Origin: CAVYPR01 sp052145775
GTDB lineage: Bacteria; Actinomycetota; Acidimicrobiia; Acidimicrobiales; RAAP-2
DNA length: 10,372 nucleotides
Assembly (NCBI GenBank): GCA_052145775.1
Contig: JBKQNY010000042.1
Coordinates: 1-10,372, forward strand
Reading direction: 5' to 3'
The notes beneath the pieces were generated by a model that saw only the letters and a program-made list of their open reading frames with translations, searched no databases and was not told where the DNA came from. The stretch's first letter is position 1. Each line of letters starts with the position of its first letter. The position numbers and the translations under genes are program-made. Of this stretch, positions 1 through 5,569 are shown one piece after another.

Positions 1-728
1 CGCCCGAGCACCTGGCCGTTCACGTACGCGGCGTCCTCGGAGGCCAAGAACGCGACGAGCGGGGCGTTCAACGCGGGATCCTGGTCGGGCGGGGGCGCCG
101 CGCCTTGGTAGAGGCCCTCGGTCATCCTGGTGAACCCCGCGGGGGCCACCGCGTTCACGGTGATGCCGTAGCGGCCGAGCTCGAGGGCCCAGACGAAGGT
201 CATGCCCATGATGGCCGCCTTGGCCGCGCCGTAGTTGGTCTGGCCGAAGTTGCCCCGCAGGCCGGCCGAGGAGGTGATGTTCACGATGCGGCCGTAGCCG
301 GCGTCCTTCATGATCGGGGCGGCGTGACGGGCGGTGTTGAAGGTGCCCTTCTGGTGCACGGCCACCACGGCGTCGTAGTCGGCCTCGTCCATCTTGACCA
401 AGGTGCGGTCGCGCACGATGCCGGCGTTGTTGACCAGGATGTCGATCTGGCCGAAGCCCTCGGTGGCCGTGGCGATGATCCTCCCGGCACCGTCGAAGTC
501 GCTGACCGAGTCGTGGTTGGGCACGGCCTGGCCGCCCGCCTCGGCGATCTCCCGGCACACTGCGGCGGCAGGGTCCTCGGCCGCCTCGCCGGAGTCGCCG
601 GCCAGCGACACCCCGACGTCGTTCACCACCACCTTGGCGCCCTCGGAGGCGAGGCACCGGGCGATGTCCCGCCCGATGCCCCGTCCTGCTCCGGTCACGA
701 CCGCCACCCGTCCGTCGAGAAGTCCCAT
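1..728 (-). CDS. SDR-family NAD(P)-dependent oxidoreductase (FabG-like), C-terminus cut by window edge
   Basis: A cytosolic short-chain dehydrogenase that interconverts a hydroxyl and a keto group using NAD(P)H; the substrate cannot be read from the sequence. I translated 242 codons from the ATG at 728 and the frame stays open to position 1, so the last few residues lie outside the window. The cofactor glycine motif TGAGRGIG is at residues 12-19, NNAG at 100-103, and the catalytic set is Ser153, Tyr166 and Lys170 (YGAAK), with FabG-like Ser-Tyr spacing of 13. The fold's closing VNGQVLG is also present. The insert after beta-2 (residues about 36-60) is longer than in FabG and resembles the SDR domain of multifunctional beta-oxidation or HSD17B4-like enzymes. 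No Shine-Dalgarno is visible; TATGCT lies 6 bases before the ATG, so a leaderless transcript is possible. Family is certain, substrate unknown. Confidence 0.93.
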   Translation of the reverse strand, partial: MGLLDGRVAVVTGAGRGIGRDIARCLASEGAKVVVNDVGVSLAGDSGEAAEDPAAAVCREIAEAGGQAVPNHDSVSDFDGAGRIIATATEGFGQIDILVNNAGIVRDRTLVKMDEADYDAVVAVHQKGTFNTARHAAPIMKDAGYGRIVNITSSAGLRGNFGQTNYGAAKAAIMGMTFVWALELGRYGITVNAVAPAGFTRMTEGLYQGAAPPPDQDPALNAPLVAFLASEDAAYVNGQVLG

Positions 729-744
729 CGGGCGAGCATATCCA

Positions 745-758
745 AGGCCTGCAGGCCT
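745..758. promoter_or_regulatory. 14-bp perfect palindrome in divergent promoter region
   Basis: AGGCCTGCAGGCCT reads identically on both strands. It sits 17 bases upstream of the SDR start codon and just upstream of that gene's possible -10 (TATGCT, minus strand, 735-740). This placement would suit a repressor operator, but palindromes of G and C arise often in such DNA, so the role is a guess. Confidence 0.3.
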
Positions 759-827
759 CCCGCTTGGCGGCGGGGCCTCGTGCCCCGCACTACCATCGGC
801 GCCGATCCACGGACGAGGAGGACCACG

Positions 828-902
828 ATGGCCCGCGACATCGCGCCCAAGGTCGACGCCAGCTTCGCCAGCGTCTACGAGTACCTGCGGTCAGACGGTT
901 GA
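828..902 (+). CDS. Small ORF, 24 residues, unrecognised
   Basis: A 24-codon frame (begins MARDIAPKVDAS, ends YEYLRSDG) starts at an ATG with a strong Shine-Dalgarno, AGGAGGA, about 6 bases upstream. I do not recognise it. It has no membrane segment or Cys and is mixed acidic/basic, so it looks like a soluble helical fragment. Its TGA at 900-902 overlaps an in-frame TTG (899-901) of the following RidA-family frame, and the better-supported RidA GTG lies 32 bases further on. It could be a real microprotein, an upstream ORF that controls RidA translation by coupling, or the preserved 5' end of a lost gene. Neither other frame beyond the stop continues as a plausible protein, which argues against a simple frameshift. 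Confidence 0.4.
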   Translation: MARDIAPKVDASFASVYEYLRSDG

Positions 903-934
903 GCGCCCCTGGCCCGGGGGCCGGAGAGGGCAGG

Positions 935-1393
935 GTGCGGGCCAGGCTGGCCGAGCTCGGCCTCACCCTCCACGGACCGCACCCTCCCCATGACCCGCTC
1001 GACGCCGTGGTGGTCCACGACGGGGTGGCCCGCACCTCGGGCCAGCTGCCGCGCATCGACGGGCAGCTGACCTGCCTCGGCCGGCTCGGGGACGAGGTGT
1101 CGGTGGCCGACGGCACCGAGGCCGCCGCCGTCTGCGCCCTGAACGCCCTGGCCGTCCTGGAGGCGGAGCTCGGCACCCTCGACCGGGTCGAGCGGGTCCT
1201 CACGGTGACCGGCTTCGTCGCCTCGGCGCCCGACTTCCACCAGCAGCCGGCCGTGGTCGACGGCGCGTCCAAGGTGCTCGCCGAGGTCTTCGGCGAAGCC
1301 GGCCGTCACACCCGCTCGGCCATCGGCGTGGCCGCCCTCCCGAGGAACGGGTCGGTCGAGATCGAGGTGACGGTCGCCGTACGCCCAGGGTGA
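935..1393 (+). CDS. RidA (YjgF/YER057c/UK114) family protein
   Basis: RidA proteins hydrolyse reactive enamine/imine intermediates released by PLP enzymes, or act as related deaminases in catabolic operons, usually as cytosolic trimers with active sites between subunits. This 152-residue version belongs to the longer YjgF subgroup whose N-terminus reads ARLAELGLTL (residues 3-12). Diagnostic stretches are SGQLP (35-39), CALNALAVLEAELG (67-80), VTGFVASAPDF (91-101) and the signature RSAIGVAALP with VEIE (127-144). Arg127 aligns with the substrate-carboxylate arginine of RidA. I chose the GTG at 935 because GGAGAG lies 6 bases upstream and the family N-terminus begins there; a TTG at 899 is the alternative. 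It follows the 24-codon ORF and converges on the secreted-protein gene. No linked PLP enzyme is visible, so the specific substrate is unknown. Confidence 0.9.
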   Translation: MRARLAELGLTLHGPHPPHDPLDAVVVHDGVARTSGQLPRIDGQLTCLGRLGDEVSVADGTEAAAVCALNALAVLEAELGTLDRVERVLTVTGFVASAPDFHQQPAVVDGASKVLAEVFGEAGRHTRSAIGVAALPRNGSVEIEVTVAVRPG

Positions 1394-1397
1394 CCCC

Positions 1398-1411
1398 GGG
1401 GCCGATGCCCC
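1398..1411. terminator. Short GC hairpin between convergent genes
   Basis: GGGGC and GCCCC arms (5 bp) enclose a CGAT loop in the 19-base gap between two convergent stop codons. It could terminate both transcripts, but the stem is short and there is no T-tract. Confidence 0.3.
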
Positions 1412-1412
1412 G

Positions 1413-2189
1413 CTAACCCGAGGTGATCGACGCGGCGGCGATGGCCCCTTGCGGTGCCTTCGGGGTCACCTTCATCCCCCAGCCGCTGTAGTCGACGGTG
1501 CCGGTCACGGTCTTCTTGGACTGCGTGGTCTTCCCCGAGTAGTGGATGGGGAGCGGCGTCCCGCTCGAGGCGATGGCCAAGGTGGCCGATCCCTTCTTCC
1601 CCAGGTGGCCTGTCACTGTGTCGCGCCCGGTCACGGTGGTCGCCGGCTTGCCGTCGACGGTGGCCGTCTTCGTGGTGTAGGGGCCCTTCATGGTGATCTG
1701 GGAGACGGCCGTGGCCAGGGTGAACGACTTGGCGATGGCGCTGTAGTCCTTTGTGGCCGGGCTGAAGAAGATCCACTTCCCTGTGTACTTGGGGGCCAGT
1801 GTCGCCGGCATGCCCAGGTACTCCTCCAGGCCGAAGGTGTCGCCGCGGTAGTAGACGATCTTGTCGACCAGGCGGCCCGAGACATGGCCGGTGTTCTTGT
1901 TGGCCCGCAGCACGATCTGCTGTGTGCCGGTTGTCGGCGAGGTCGAGGCGGTGATGGTGATCGACCGCCCGGACTCCTTGCTGGTCGCCACGTAGTGGAC
2001 GGAGGTCTGTTGCCCGGCCGCCTTGAGGGCGGAGGACACCATCGCCGAGGTCGCTGTCGGCGCCGTGGTCGTGGTCGCCGGGGCGGTCGTGGTGGTTGTC
2101 GCCGCCCCGGCCAGCGCCGGGAGGCCCACCACCGCGCCCAGCACCGTTGCCATGCCGAGGACCACGGCCGTCAGTCGTCGTTGGAGCAT
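1413..2189 (-). CDS. Secreted protein, LppX/LprG-like (LolA-type fold suspected)
   Basis: A 258-residue exported protein. Residues 1-29 form a signal peptide: basic MLQRRLT, a hydrophobic core to about 26, and an ALAGAA cleavage region. A low-complexity Thr/Ala/Pro linker follows (about 30-49), then a beta-rich domain to the end. The order of features after the linker (ALKAAG... around 54, an ITIT strand, a LVDKIVYYRGD stretch near 108-117, GKWIFFSPA near 138-146, then a VDGKPATTVTG repeat-like strand pair) resembles mycobacterial LppX/LprG-type proteins, which hold lipids in a LolA-like half-barrel. No lipobox cysteine is present, so it would be released or wall-associated, not lipidated. 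This is pattern resemblance, not a confirmed family. No Shine-Dalgarno is seen before the ATG. It lies 56 bases downstream of the VOC gene and may be transcribed separately. Confidence 0.75.
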   Translation of the reverse strand: MLQRRLTAVVLGMATVLGAVVGLPALAGAATTTTTAPATTTTAPTATSAMVSSALKAAGQQTSVHYVATSKESGRSITITASTSPTTGTQQIVLRANKNTGHVSGRLVDKIVYYRGDTFGLEEYLGMPATLAPKYTGKWIFFSPATKDYSAIAKSFTLATAVSQITMKGPYTTKTATVDGKPATTVTGRDTVTGHLGKKGSATLAIASSGTPLPIHYSGKTTQSKKTVTGTVDYSGWGMKVTPKAPQGAIAAASITSG

Positions 2190-2245
2190 CGTTCGACGCT
2201 AACAGCGAACGTGGCCGTCCCGGCCGCGGGGGCCGGGGCCAGGGG

Positions 2246-2704
2246 CTACGCCGTCTTGGCCTCGGGGAACTCCCACCACTGGACCTCGCACATCATGGGC
2301 AAAAGGAAGCGCACGTAGAACGAGTGGATCACCACCATGCCCTGGTCGTCGGCGTGCAGGCCGATGATGTCCACCCGGGGGTCCTCCCGCCCGAAGGCCT
2401 CGGCCCGCTCGCACACGCCCCGCAGGTCCTCGAGCGAGCTCACCGAGAAGCCGAAGTGGTCCATGCGGGGGCAGCGCATCGGGTCGTCCTCGGCGATCAG
2501 GAAGATGAACTGGTCCCAGTGGACGCAGCTCAGGATCAGCCGACGGCGGTCGATGGTCATGGTCGGCATCTCCTCGAAGCCGAAGACCCCGGACCAGAAG
2601 CGGCAGATGTCGGCGCGGTTGGCCTCGTCGAGGAGGTCGGCCGGGACGCTCATGGCCACATGGTTGAAGTGCGGGTTCCCCGCCGGGTAGAAGGGGTGGC
2701 TCAC
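2246..2704 (-). CDS. VOC superfamily protein (glyoxalase/extradiol dioxygenase fold)
   Basis: A 152-residue vicinal-oxygen-chelate protein. VOC enzymes use a divalent metal held by His/Glu to bind substrate through adjacent oxygens, covering glyoxalases, epimerases and dioxygenases. Two beta-alpha-beta-beta-beta modules are visible: the first starts FNHVAMSV (13-20) with FWSGVFGFEE (36-45); the second starts MDHFGFSV (81-88) and ends MCEVQWWEF (138-146). His15, His83 and Glu140 sit at the usual metal-ligand positions, so an active metalloenzyme is likely. The GTG start at 2704-2702 overlaps the TGA of the upstream zinc dehydrogenase (2703-2701) as GTGA, a sign of translational coupling and of a shared pathway. 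Longer upstream extension of the frame runs through the dehydrogenase gene and is not real. The substrate cannot be assigned. Confidence 0.88.
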   Translation of the reverse strand: MSHPFYPAGNPHFNHVAMSVPADLLDEANRADICRFWSGVFGFEEMPTMTIDRRRLILSCVHWDQFIFLIAEDDPMRCPRMDHFGFSVSSLEDLRGVCERAEAFGREDPRVDIIGLHADDQGMVVIHSFYVRFLLPMMCEVQWWEFPEAKTA

Positions 2705-3771
2705 CGGCCCGCTCCTTTGACCGAGAGGCGGGGGACCACCATGACCTTGCCCGCGGCGCGGCCGCTGGCCAGGTCCACCAGGGCGTCGGAGATGCCGTCC
2801 AAGGCGACGTCTTCGGGCTCGATGAGCAGGCTGTTGGGCATGGTGCCCGAAGCCAGCAGCTCGAGGGCCCGCTCGAAGCCGTCGTGGTCGTAGATGAACG
2901 AGCCGGTCACCGTGAGCTCGTTCAACAAGAAGCGGTTCGGGTCGAAGCTCGGCGGCTCCATGCCCGCCCCCACCAGGACCAAGATGCCGCCCCGTCGGAG
3001 CTGGTGGAAGCCGGCCTCCATGGCCGCCTTCTTGCCCGAGCACTCGAGCACCACGTGCACGGCTCGCTCGGCCTGGCGCTCGGGCTCCCACATGGGGAAG
3101 ACTTCGAGCTCGGAGGGGTCGAGCACCTCGTCGGCCCCGAGGTCCCGGGCCAGCCGCCGCCGGCCCTCGCCCGGCTCGACCACGGTGATCGGACCGATCC
3201 CCATGGCCTTGAGGGCGGCCACCGAGAGGGCGCCGATCGGCCCCGCGCCCATGACCATGACCGTGTCCCCTTCGGCCACGCCGGCGCGGGTGATCCCGTG
3301 GAGGGCGACGGCGAGCGGCTCGGCCAACGCCGCCTCGCGGGGGCTCAGGCCGGCAGGCATGCGCACCAGGGCCGCCTCGCGCACCACGATGTAGCCGGCG
3401 AACGCCCCGTCGGTGACCTCGGCGATCGAGCTGCGGCGGTTCTCGCACTGGGAGGGCTTCCCCTCCAGACAGCGCCGGCAGTGGCCGCACTTGGGGGTCG
3501 GGCCACCCACCACGGCCTCGCCGACCTGCCAGCGGGTCACCCCTTCGCCCAGCGCGGCGATCGTGCCCGAGTACTCGTGGCCGGCGATCATGCCCGGGTT
3601 GTCCCCCCAGCCCTCGAGCATGAGGTGGATGTCGGAGCCGCAGATGCCGCAGTGGTCGACCTCGACCAGGACCTGGCCGGGACCGGGCCGGGGGACCGGC
3701 CGGTCTTCCACCTCCACCACGCCGGGCTTGCGGTAGACGGCGGCCGGCATGACCTCGGGAAGGTCGCTCAC
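2701..3771 (-). CDS. Zinc-dependent medium-chain alcohol/polyol dehydrogenase (threonine/sorbitol dehydrogenase-like)
   Basis: A 356-residue cytosolic NAD(P)-dependent dehydrogenase of the zinc MDR family. The N-terminal catalytic domain has Cys41 (HCGICGSD), His65-Glu66 (GHE) as catalytic-zinc ligands and probably Glu151 in EPLAVALHG. The structural zinc loop has Cys95, Cys98, Cys101 and Cys109 with C-x2-C-x2-C-x7-C spacing. The Rossmann motif GAGPIG is at 175-180, and an acidic residue after beta-2 (VVEPGEG) favours NAD. I prefer the GTG at 3771 because GAGGAG lies 10 bases upstream; an ATG at 3750 (MPAAVY) is possible, and the ATG at 3816 adds an unlikely basic tail. The VOC gene overlaps its stop, while the ThuA-like gene is 139 bases upstream. 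Families with this layout oxidise threonine, sorbitol or sugar alcohols; which one applies here is not visible. Confidence 0.93.
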   Translation of the reverse strand: MSDLPEVMPAAVYRKPGVVEVEDRPVPRPGPGQVLVEVDHCGICGSDIHLMLEGWGDNPGMIAGHEYSGTIAALGEGVTRWQVGEAVVGGPTPKCGHCRRCLEGKPSQCENRRSSIAEVTDGAFAGYIVVREAALVRMPAGLSPREAALAEPLAVALHGITRAGVAEGDTVMVMGAGPIGALSVAALKAMGIGPITVVEPGEGRRRLARDLGADEVLDPSELEVFPMWEPERQAERAVHVVLECSGKKAAMEAGFHQLRRGGILVLVGAGMEPPSFDPNRFLLNELTVTGSFIYDHDGFERALELLASGTMPNSLLIEPEDVALDGISDALVDLASGRAAGKVMVVPRLSVKGAGR

Positions 3772-3843
3772 GGTCTCTGGGCTCCTCGGGCTCGGGCGTC
3801 CATCACGGGCGCCCACGTTATCGGCGGGCGTCGCAGGCCGCCC

Positions 3844-3861
3844 GGCCGGCTCACGCCGGCC
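3844..3861 (-). terminator. GC hairpin downstream of the ThuA-like gene
   Basis: Perfect 7-bp arms GGCCGGC and GCCGGCC enclose a TCAC loop about 50 bases after the ThuA-like stop, in the 139-base gap before the dehydrogenase gene. It may end or attenuate the ThuA transcript. No T-run follows, so it could equally be a chance GC palindrome. Confidence 0.35.
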
Positions 3862-3910
3862 CCGCCCCGGCCCCGGGCGCGTCGTCCTGGCAGGGGGGGG
3901 AGGCGCACCC

Positions 3911-4618
3911 TCAGCCCCCGGCGGGCGCTCCCTCGAGGAGCCAGGAGAGCCCCCCGGCCAGGTGGCGGAGGTAGGCCGGGGTCTCCCAGGCGCCCGGGAA
4001 GTGGCCCAGGGCGGTGTAGAAGGTGCGTCCCCGCTCCTCGGTGTGGCACCAGGCGAGGGGGAACCCGCACTCGGGGGTCCGGGCGCCCTCGACCGACATG
4101 TCCAGCTGGCCGCCGGCCAGCGAGAGCAGCACCTTGGCGTCGGGCCGGACGTCTTTGAACAGGTAGACCTCGTCGCGCCAGGCCCAGCTGGCCCCGAGGT
4201 GGGCGGTGGCCGGGTGGGACCGGTCCACCACCTCGATCTCGAACGACTGGGTCCAGGGGTGGCCGTCGAAGCGGCCGCCCAGGATGGGGCCGTAGCCGGC
4301 CCAGCCGTGGCAGGCGTCGGTGGCCGAGTGGACGCCCAGGACGGGGAGGCCGCCGGCCCGCCAGGCCTCCTCGACGGCCCGGCGCTGCTCGGGCGAGAAG
4401 GGCGTCTCCCCGATGGTGAACAGCGCCTGCACCCCGCCCCGGGAGAGCTGGTCGGGGGAGAGGTCGGCCACGTGGTCGACCTGGACCGGTTCGAGGCCGG
4501 ACATCCCGGCCAGCTCGGCGAGGGCTGCGCCGGCCTGGCCCAGCACCCCGTGGACCCCGGCCGGCCCGTCGTGGTAGGGGGCCACCTCGGTCACCACGTA
4601 CATCGGCTCGCCCGCCAC
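3911..4618 (-). CDS. ThuA-like domain protein
   Basis: A 235-residue protein of the ThuA-like (trehalose-utilisation) family, a class I glutamine-amidotransferase-like fold linked to sugar oxidation pathways. Visible family blocks are GVHSATDACHGWAGYGP (95-111), GRFDGHPW (115-122), SHPATAHL (134-141), DEVYLF (149-154), PLAWCHTEERGRTFYTALGH (187-206), then WETPAYLRHLAGGLSW (211-226). In ThuA proteins these blocks surround the presumed active site. The start is the GTG at 4618, with GGGGA about 10 bases upstream; an internal ATG at 4603 is the alternative. No signal peptide is seen, so it is cytosolic. It is divergent from the RraA-like gene and precedes a zinc dehydrogenase and VOC protein, which would suit keto-sugar or polyol metabolism, but the substrate is not known. 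Confidence 0.85.
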   Translation of the reverse strand: MAGEPMYVVTEVAPYHDGPAGVHGVLGQAGAALAELAGMSGLEPVQVDHVADLSPDQLSRGGVQALFTIGETPFSPEQRRAVEEAWRAGGLPVLGVHSATDACHGWAGYGPILGGRFDGHPWTQSFEIEVVDRSHPATAHLGASWAWRDEVYLFKDVRPDAKVLLSLAGGQLDMSVEGARTPECGFPLAWCHTEERGRTFYTALGHFPGAWETPAYLRHLAGGLSWLLEGAPAGG

Positions 4619-4728
4619 CGCGTCATCCCCAGTCTGCCGCCGTTCGGCCGGCGCCCGAGTCTACGACCGGGGGCGTCACGGGTCCTATGGTGTGGCCCGC
4701 CGACGGAGGCGAGACCGGGAGGGACGAG
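4619..4728. promoter_or_regulatory. Divergent promoter region, ThuA-like / RraA-like genes
   Basis: This 110-base gap separates two diverging start codons, so it must carry promoters in both directions unless leaders overlap. Candidate -10 elements are TATGGT at 4686-4691 (plus) and TAGACT, minus strand, at 4658-4663. Neither has a convincing -35. The RraA-like gene has a good ribosome site, GGAGGG, 5 bases before its ATG. Confidence 0.35.
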
Positions 4729-5355
4729 ATGGGCCACGACGAGACGGCGACCGAACTGCTCGAGCTGGGCTCGGCCACCCTCGGGGAGACGGGCGCCGCC
4801 CCCATGCACCCCAGGGTGCGGGCGGTCTGGCCGGGGGCGGCCCTGGCCGCCCCCGCCTACCCCGTGCGCTGCTCGCCGGCCGACAACCTGGCCATCCACG
4901 CCGCGGTGGCCCGGGCCCCGGAGGGCTCGGTGCTGGTGGTCGACGTGGGAGGGTTGGCCGAACGGGGCTACTGGGGCGAGGTGCTGACCACCGGGGCCGA
5001 GGCCCGCGGGCTGGCCGGCCTGGTCATCGACGGCGGGGTCCGTGACTCCGCCGCGCTCGAGGCCCACCGCTTCGCGGTGTTCTCCACGATGGTGGCCCTG
5101 CGCGGGGCCACCAAGGAGCTCCCCGGCACCACCGGAGCGCCCGTCGAGGTGGGCGACGTCACGGTGGAGCGGGGGGACTGGGTGGTGGCCGACGCCGACG
5201 GGGTGGCGGTCGTCCCCTCGGGACGGCTGGAGGAGGTCCTGGCCGCCGGCCGGGCCCGGGCCACCAAGGAGGAGGGGTTCTTCGAGGCGCTCCGGGCGGG
5301 CCGAACCACCGTCGACCTCCTGGGCCTGGACCTCGGGCCGGTCCGCGACGGCTAG
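4729..5355 (+). CDS. RraA / HMG-CHA aldolase family protein
   Basis: A 208-residue protein of the RraA-like family. Members include class II pyruvate aldolases cleaving 4-hydroxy-4-methyl-2-oxoglutarate or 4-carboxy-4-hydroxy-2-oxoadipate, related 2-keto acid decarboxylases, and the E. coli RNase E inhibitor that gave the name. The family core is plain: WGEVLTTGAEARGLAGLVIDGGVRDS spans residues 82-107, with Gly83-Glu84, Asp101, Arg105 and Asp106 matching the substrate and metal positions of the aldolases. Also typical are the VEVGDVTVERGDWVVADADGVAVVP block at about 139-163 and the C-terminal helix with KEE. Because these metal and substrate residues are retained, an enzyme is more likely than a pure regulator. 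The ATG at 4729 has GGAGGG 5 bases upstream; an upstream in-frame ATG at 4687 lacks one. The aldolase substrate is not determined. Confidence 0.87.
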   Translation: MGHDETATELLELGSATLGETGAAPMHPRVRAVWPGAALAAPAYPVRCSPADNLAIHAAVARAPEGSVLVVDVGGLAERGYWGEVLTTGAEARGLAGLVIDGGVRDSAALEAHRFAVFSTMVALRGATKELPGTTGAPVEVGDVTVERGDWVVADADGVAVVPSGRLEEVLAAGRARATKEEGFFEALRAGRTTVDLLGLDLGPVRDG

Positions 5356-5358
5356 GCC

Positions 5359-5389
5359 GAGGCGCCCCGACCCCTTCGGGCGGGGCCTC
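5359..5389 (+). terminator. Bulged GC hairpin after the RraA-like gene
   Basis: Just after the TAG at 5353-5355, GAGGC pairs with GCCTC, CCCG with CGGG and CCC with GGG, with two small bulges and a CTTC loop (12 pairs). Position and strength suit a terminator, though no T-tract follows. Confidence 0.5.
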
Positions 5390-5455
5390 CGCGGGGACGG
5401 CGCATGGCGGGGTCGAGTCCCCTGTGGTCGGCGCGGCCACGGACGAGAGGCCCGA

Positions 5456-5522
5456 AGAGAAGCACAGAATAGTGATGTTTCACTGCCTATAAGCAGTTAA
5501 ACATCACAAAGATAGCTTCTCT
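5456..5522. repeat. Outer arms of a nested inverted repeat
   Basis: AGAGAAGC at 5456-5463 is the exact reverse complement of GCTTCTCT at 5515-5522. The pair brackets the 5472-5507 palindrome almost symmetrically (8 and 7 unpaired bases on the two sides), so the whole 67 bases could fold into one cruciform or RNA stem. The right arm shares bases with the 5509-5527 hairpin, so the two folds exclude each other. Confidence 0.5.
5472..5507. repeat. 36-bp imperfect palindrome centred on CTATAA (candidate operator)
   Basis: Outer arms GTGATGTTT and AAACATCAC (9 bp) and inner arms ACTGC and GCAGT (5 bp) are separated by one mismatch (C/T) and enclose CTATAA. Fourteen of fifteen arm positions match, far beyond chance in this setting. 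TATAAG in the centre could act as a -10. Its place upstream of an XRE-type antitoxin gene makes it a good candidate HipB binding site. Confidence 0.7.
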
Positions 5523-5527
5523 ATCTT
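5509..5527. repeat. 7-bp inverted repeat AAGATAG / CTATCTT
   Basis: AAGATAG (5509-5515) and CTATCTT (5521-5527) enclose CTTCT. It lies between the two CTATAA palindromes and could be a third operator or a small hairpin. The right arm is followed by CTCC, not a T-run, so it is a weak terminator candidate for the plus strand. Confidence 0.5.
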
Positions 5528-5551
5528 CTCCCTCTGCCAACTTGCCCCGAA

Positions 5552-5569
5552 GAGTCACTATAATGACTC
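5552..5569 (+). promoter_or_regulatory. Promoter -10 (TATAAT) inside an 18-bp palindrome; likely hipBA promoter/operator
   Basis: GAGTCA and TGACTC are perfect 6-bp arms around CTATAA. TATAAT at 5559-5564 is a perfect -10 hexamer, and would start transcription near 5571, about 60 bases before the hipB GTG. No good -35 is seen at 16-19 bases upstream. A repressor on the palindrome would cover the -10, which is the usual autoregulation layout of HipBA operons. Confidence 0.65.

Larger units (their letters stand above)
5451..5554 (+). repeat. 9-bp direct repeats flanking the AT-rich block
   Basis: CCCGAAGAG occurs at 5451-5459 and again at 5546-5554, with 86 bases of AT-rich, palindrome-filled DNA between. 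The repeats may be a target-site duplication from a very small insertion, or a pair of protein half-sites. I found no convincing terminal inverted repeats at the inner edges, which weakens the insertion reading. Confidence 0.45.

Noticed and set aside
828..1393. The 24-codon ORF and RidA as one gene broken by a frameshift
   Set aside because: RidA is complete from its own start with the family's usual N-terminus, and no single frame change joins the two into a familiar protein.
2246..3490. Extending the VOC protein upstream to 414 codons as a fusion
   Set aside because: The extra part is the out-of-frame shadow of the zinc dehydrogenase. The GTG overlapping that gene's stop gives a normal-length VOC protein.
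3893..3900. A run of eight G residues as a possible frameshift site
   Set aside because: It lies after the ThuA-like stop codon in noncoding DNA, so it cannot affect a reading frame.
2884..4158. A 424-codon plus-strand open frame opposite the dehydrogenase and ThuA-like genes
   Set aside because: It crosses two real minus-strand genes and their gap and shows no recognisable domain.
5405..5423. A tRNA T-arm-like string, GGGGTCGAGTCCCC, suggesting a tRNA remnant or attachment site
   Set aside because: The T-loop lacks the invariant TTC, the five-pair stem does not form properly, and no acceptor or anticodon arm is nearby.
5451..5527. CRISPR array in the repeat-rich block
   Set aside because: The repeats are inverted and differ from one another; there are no regularly spaced identical direct repeats.
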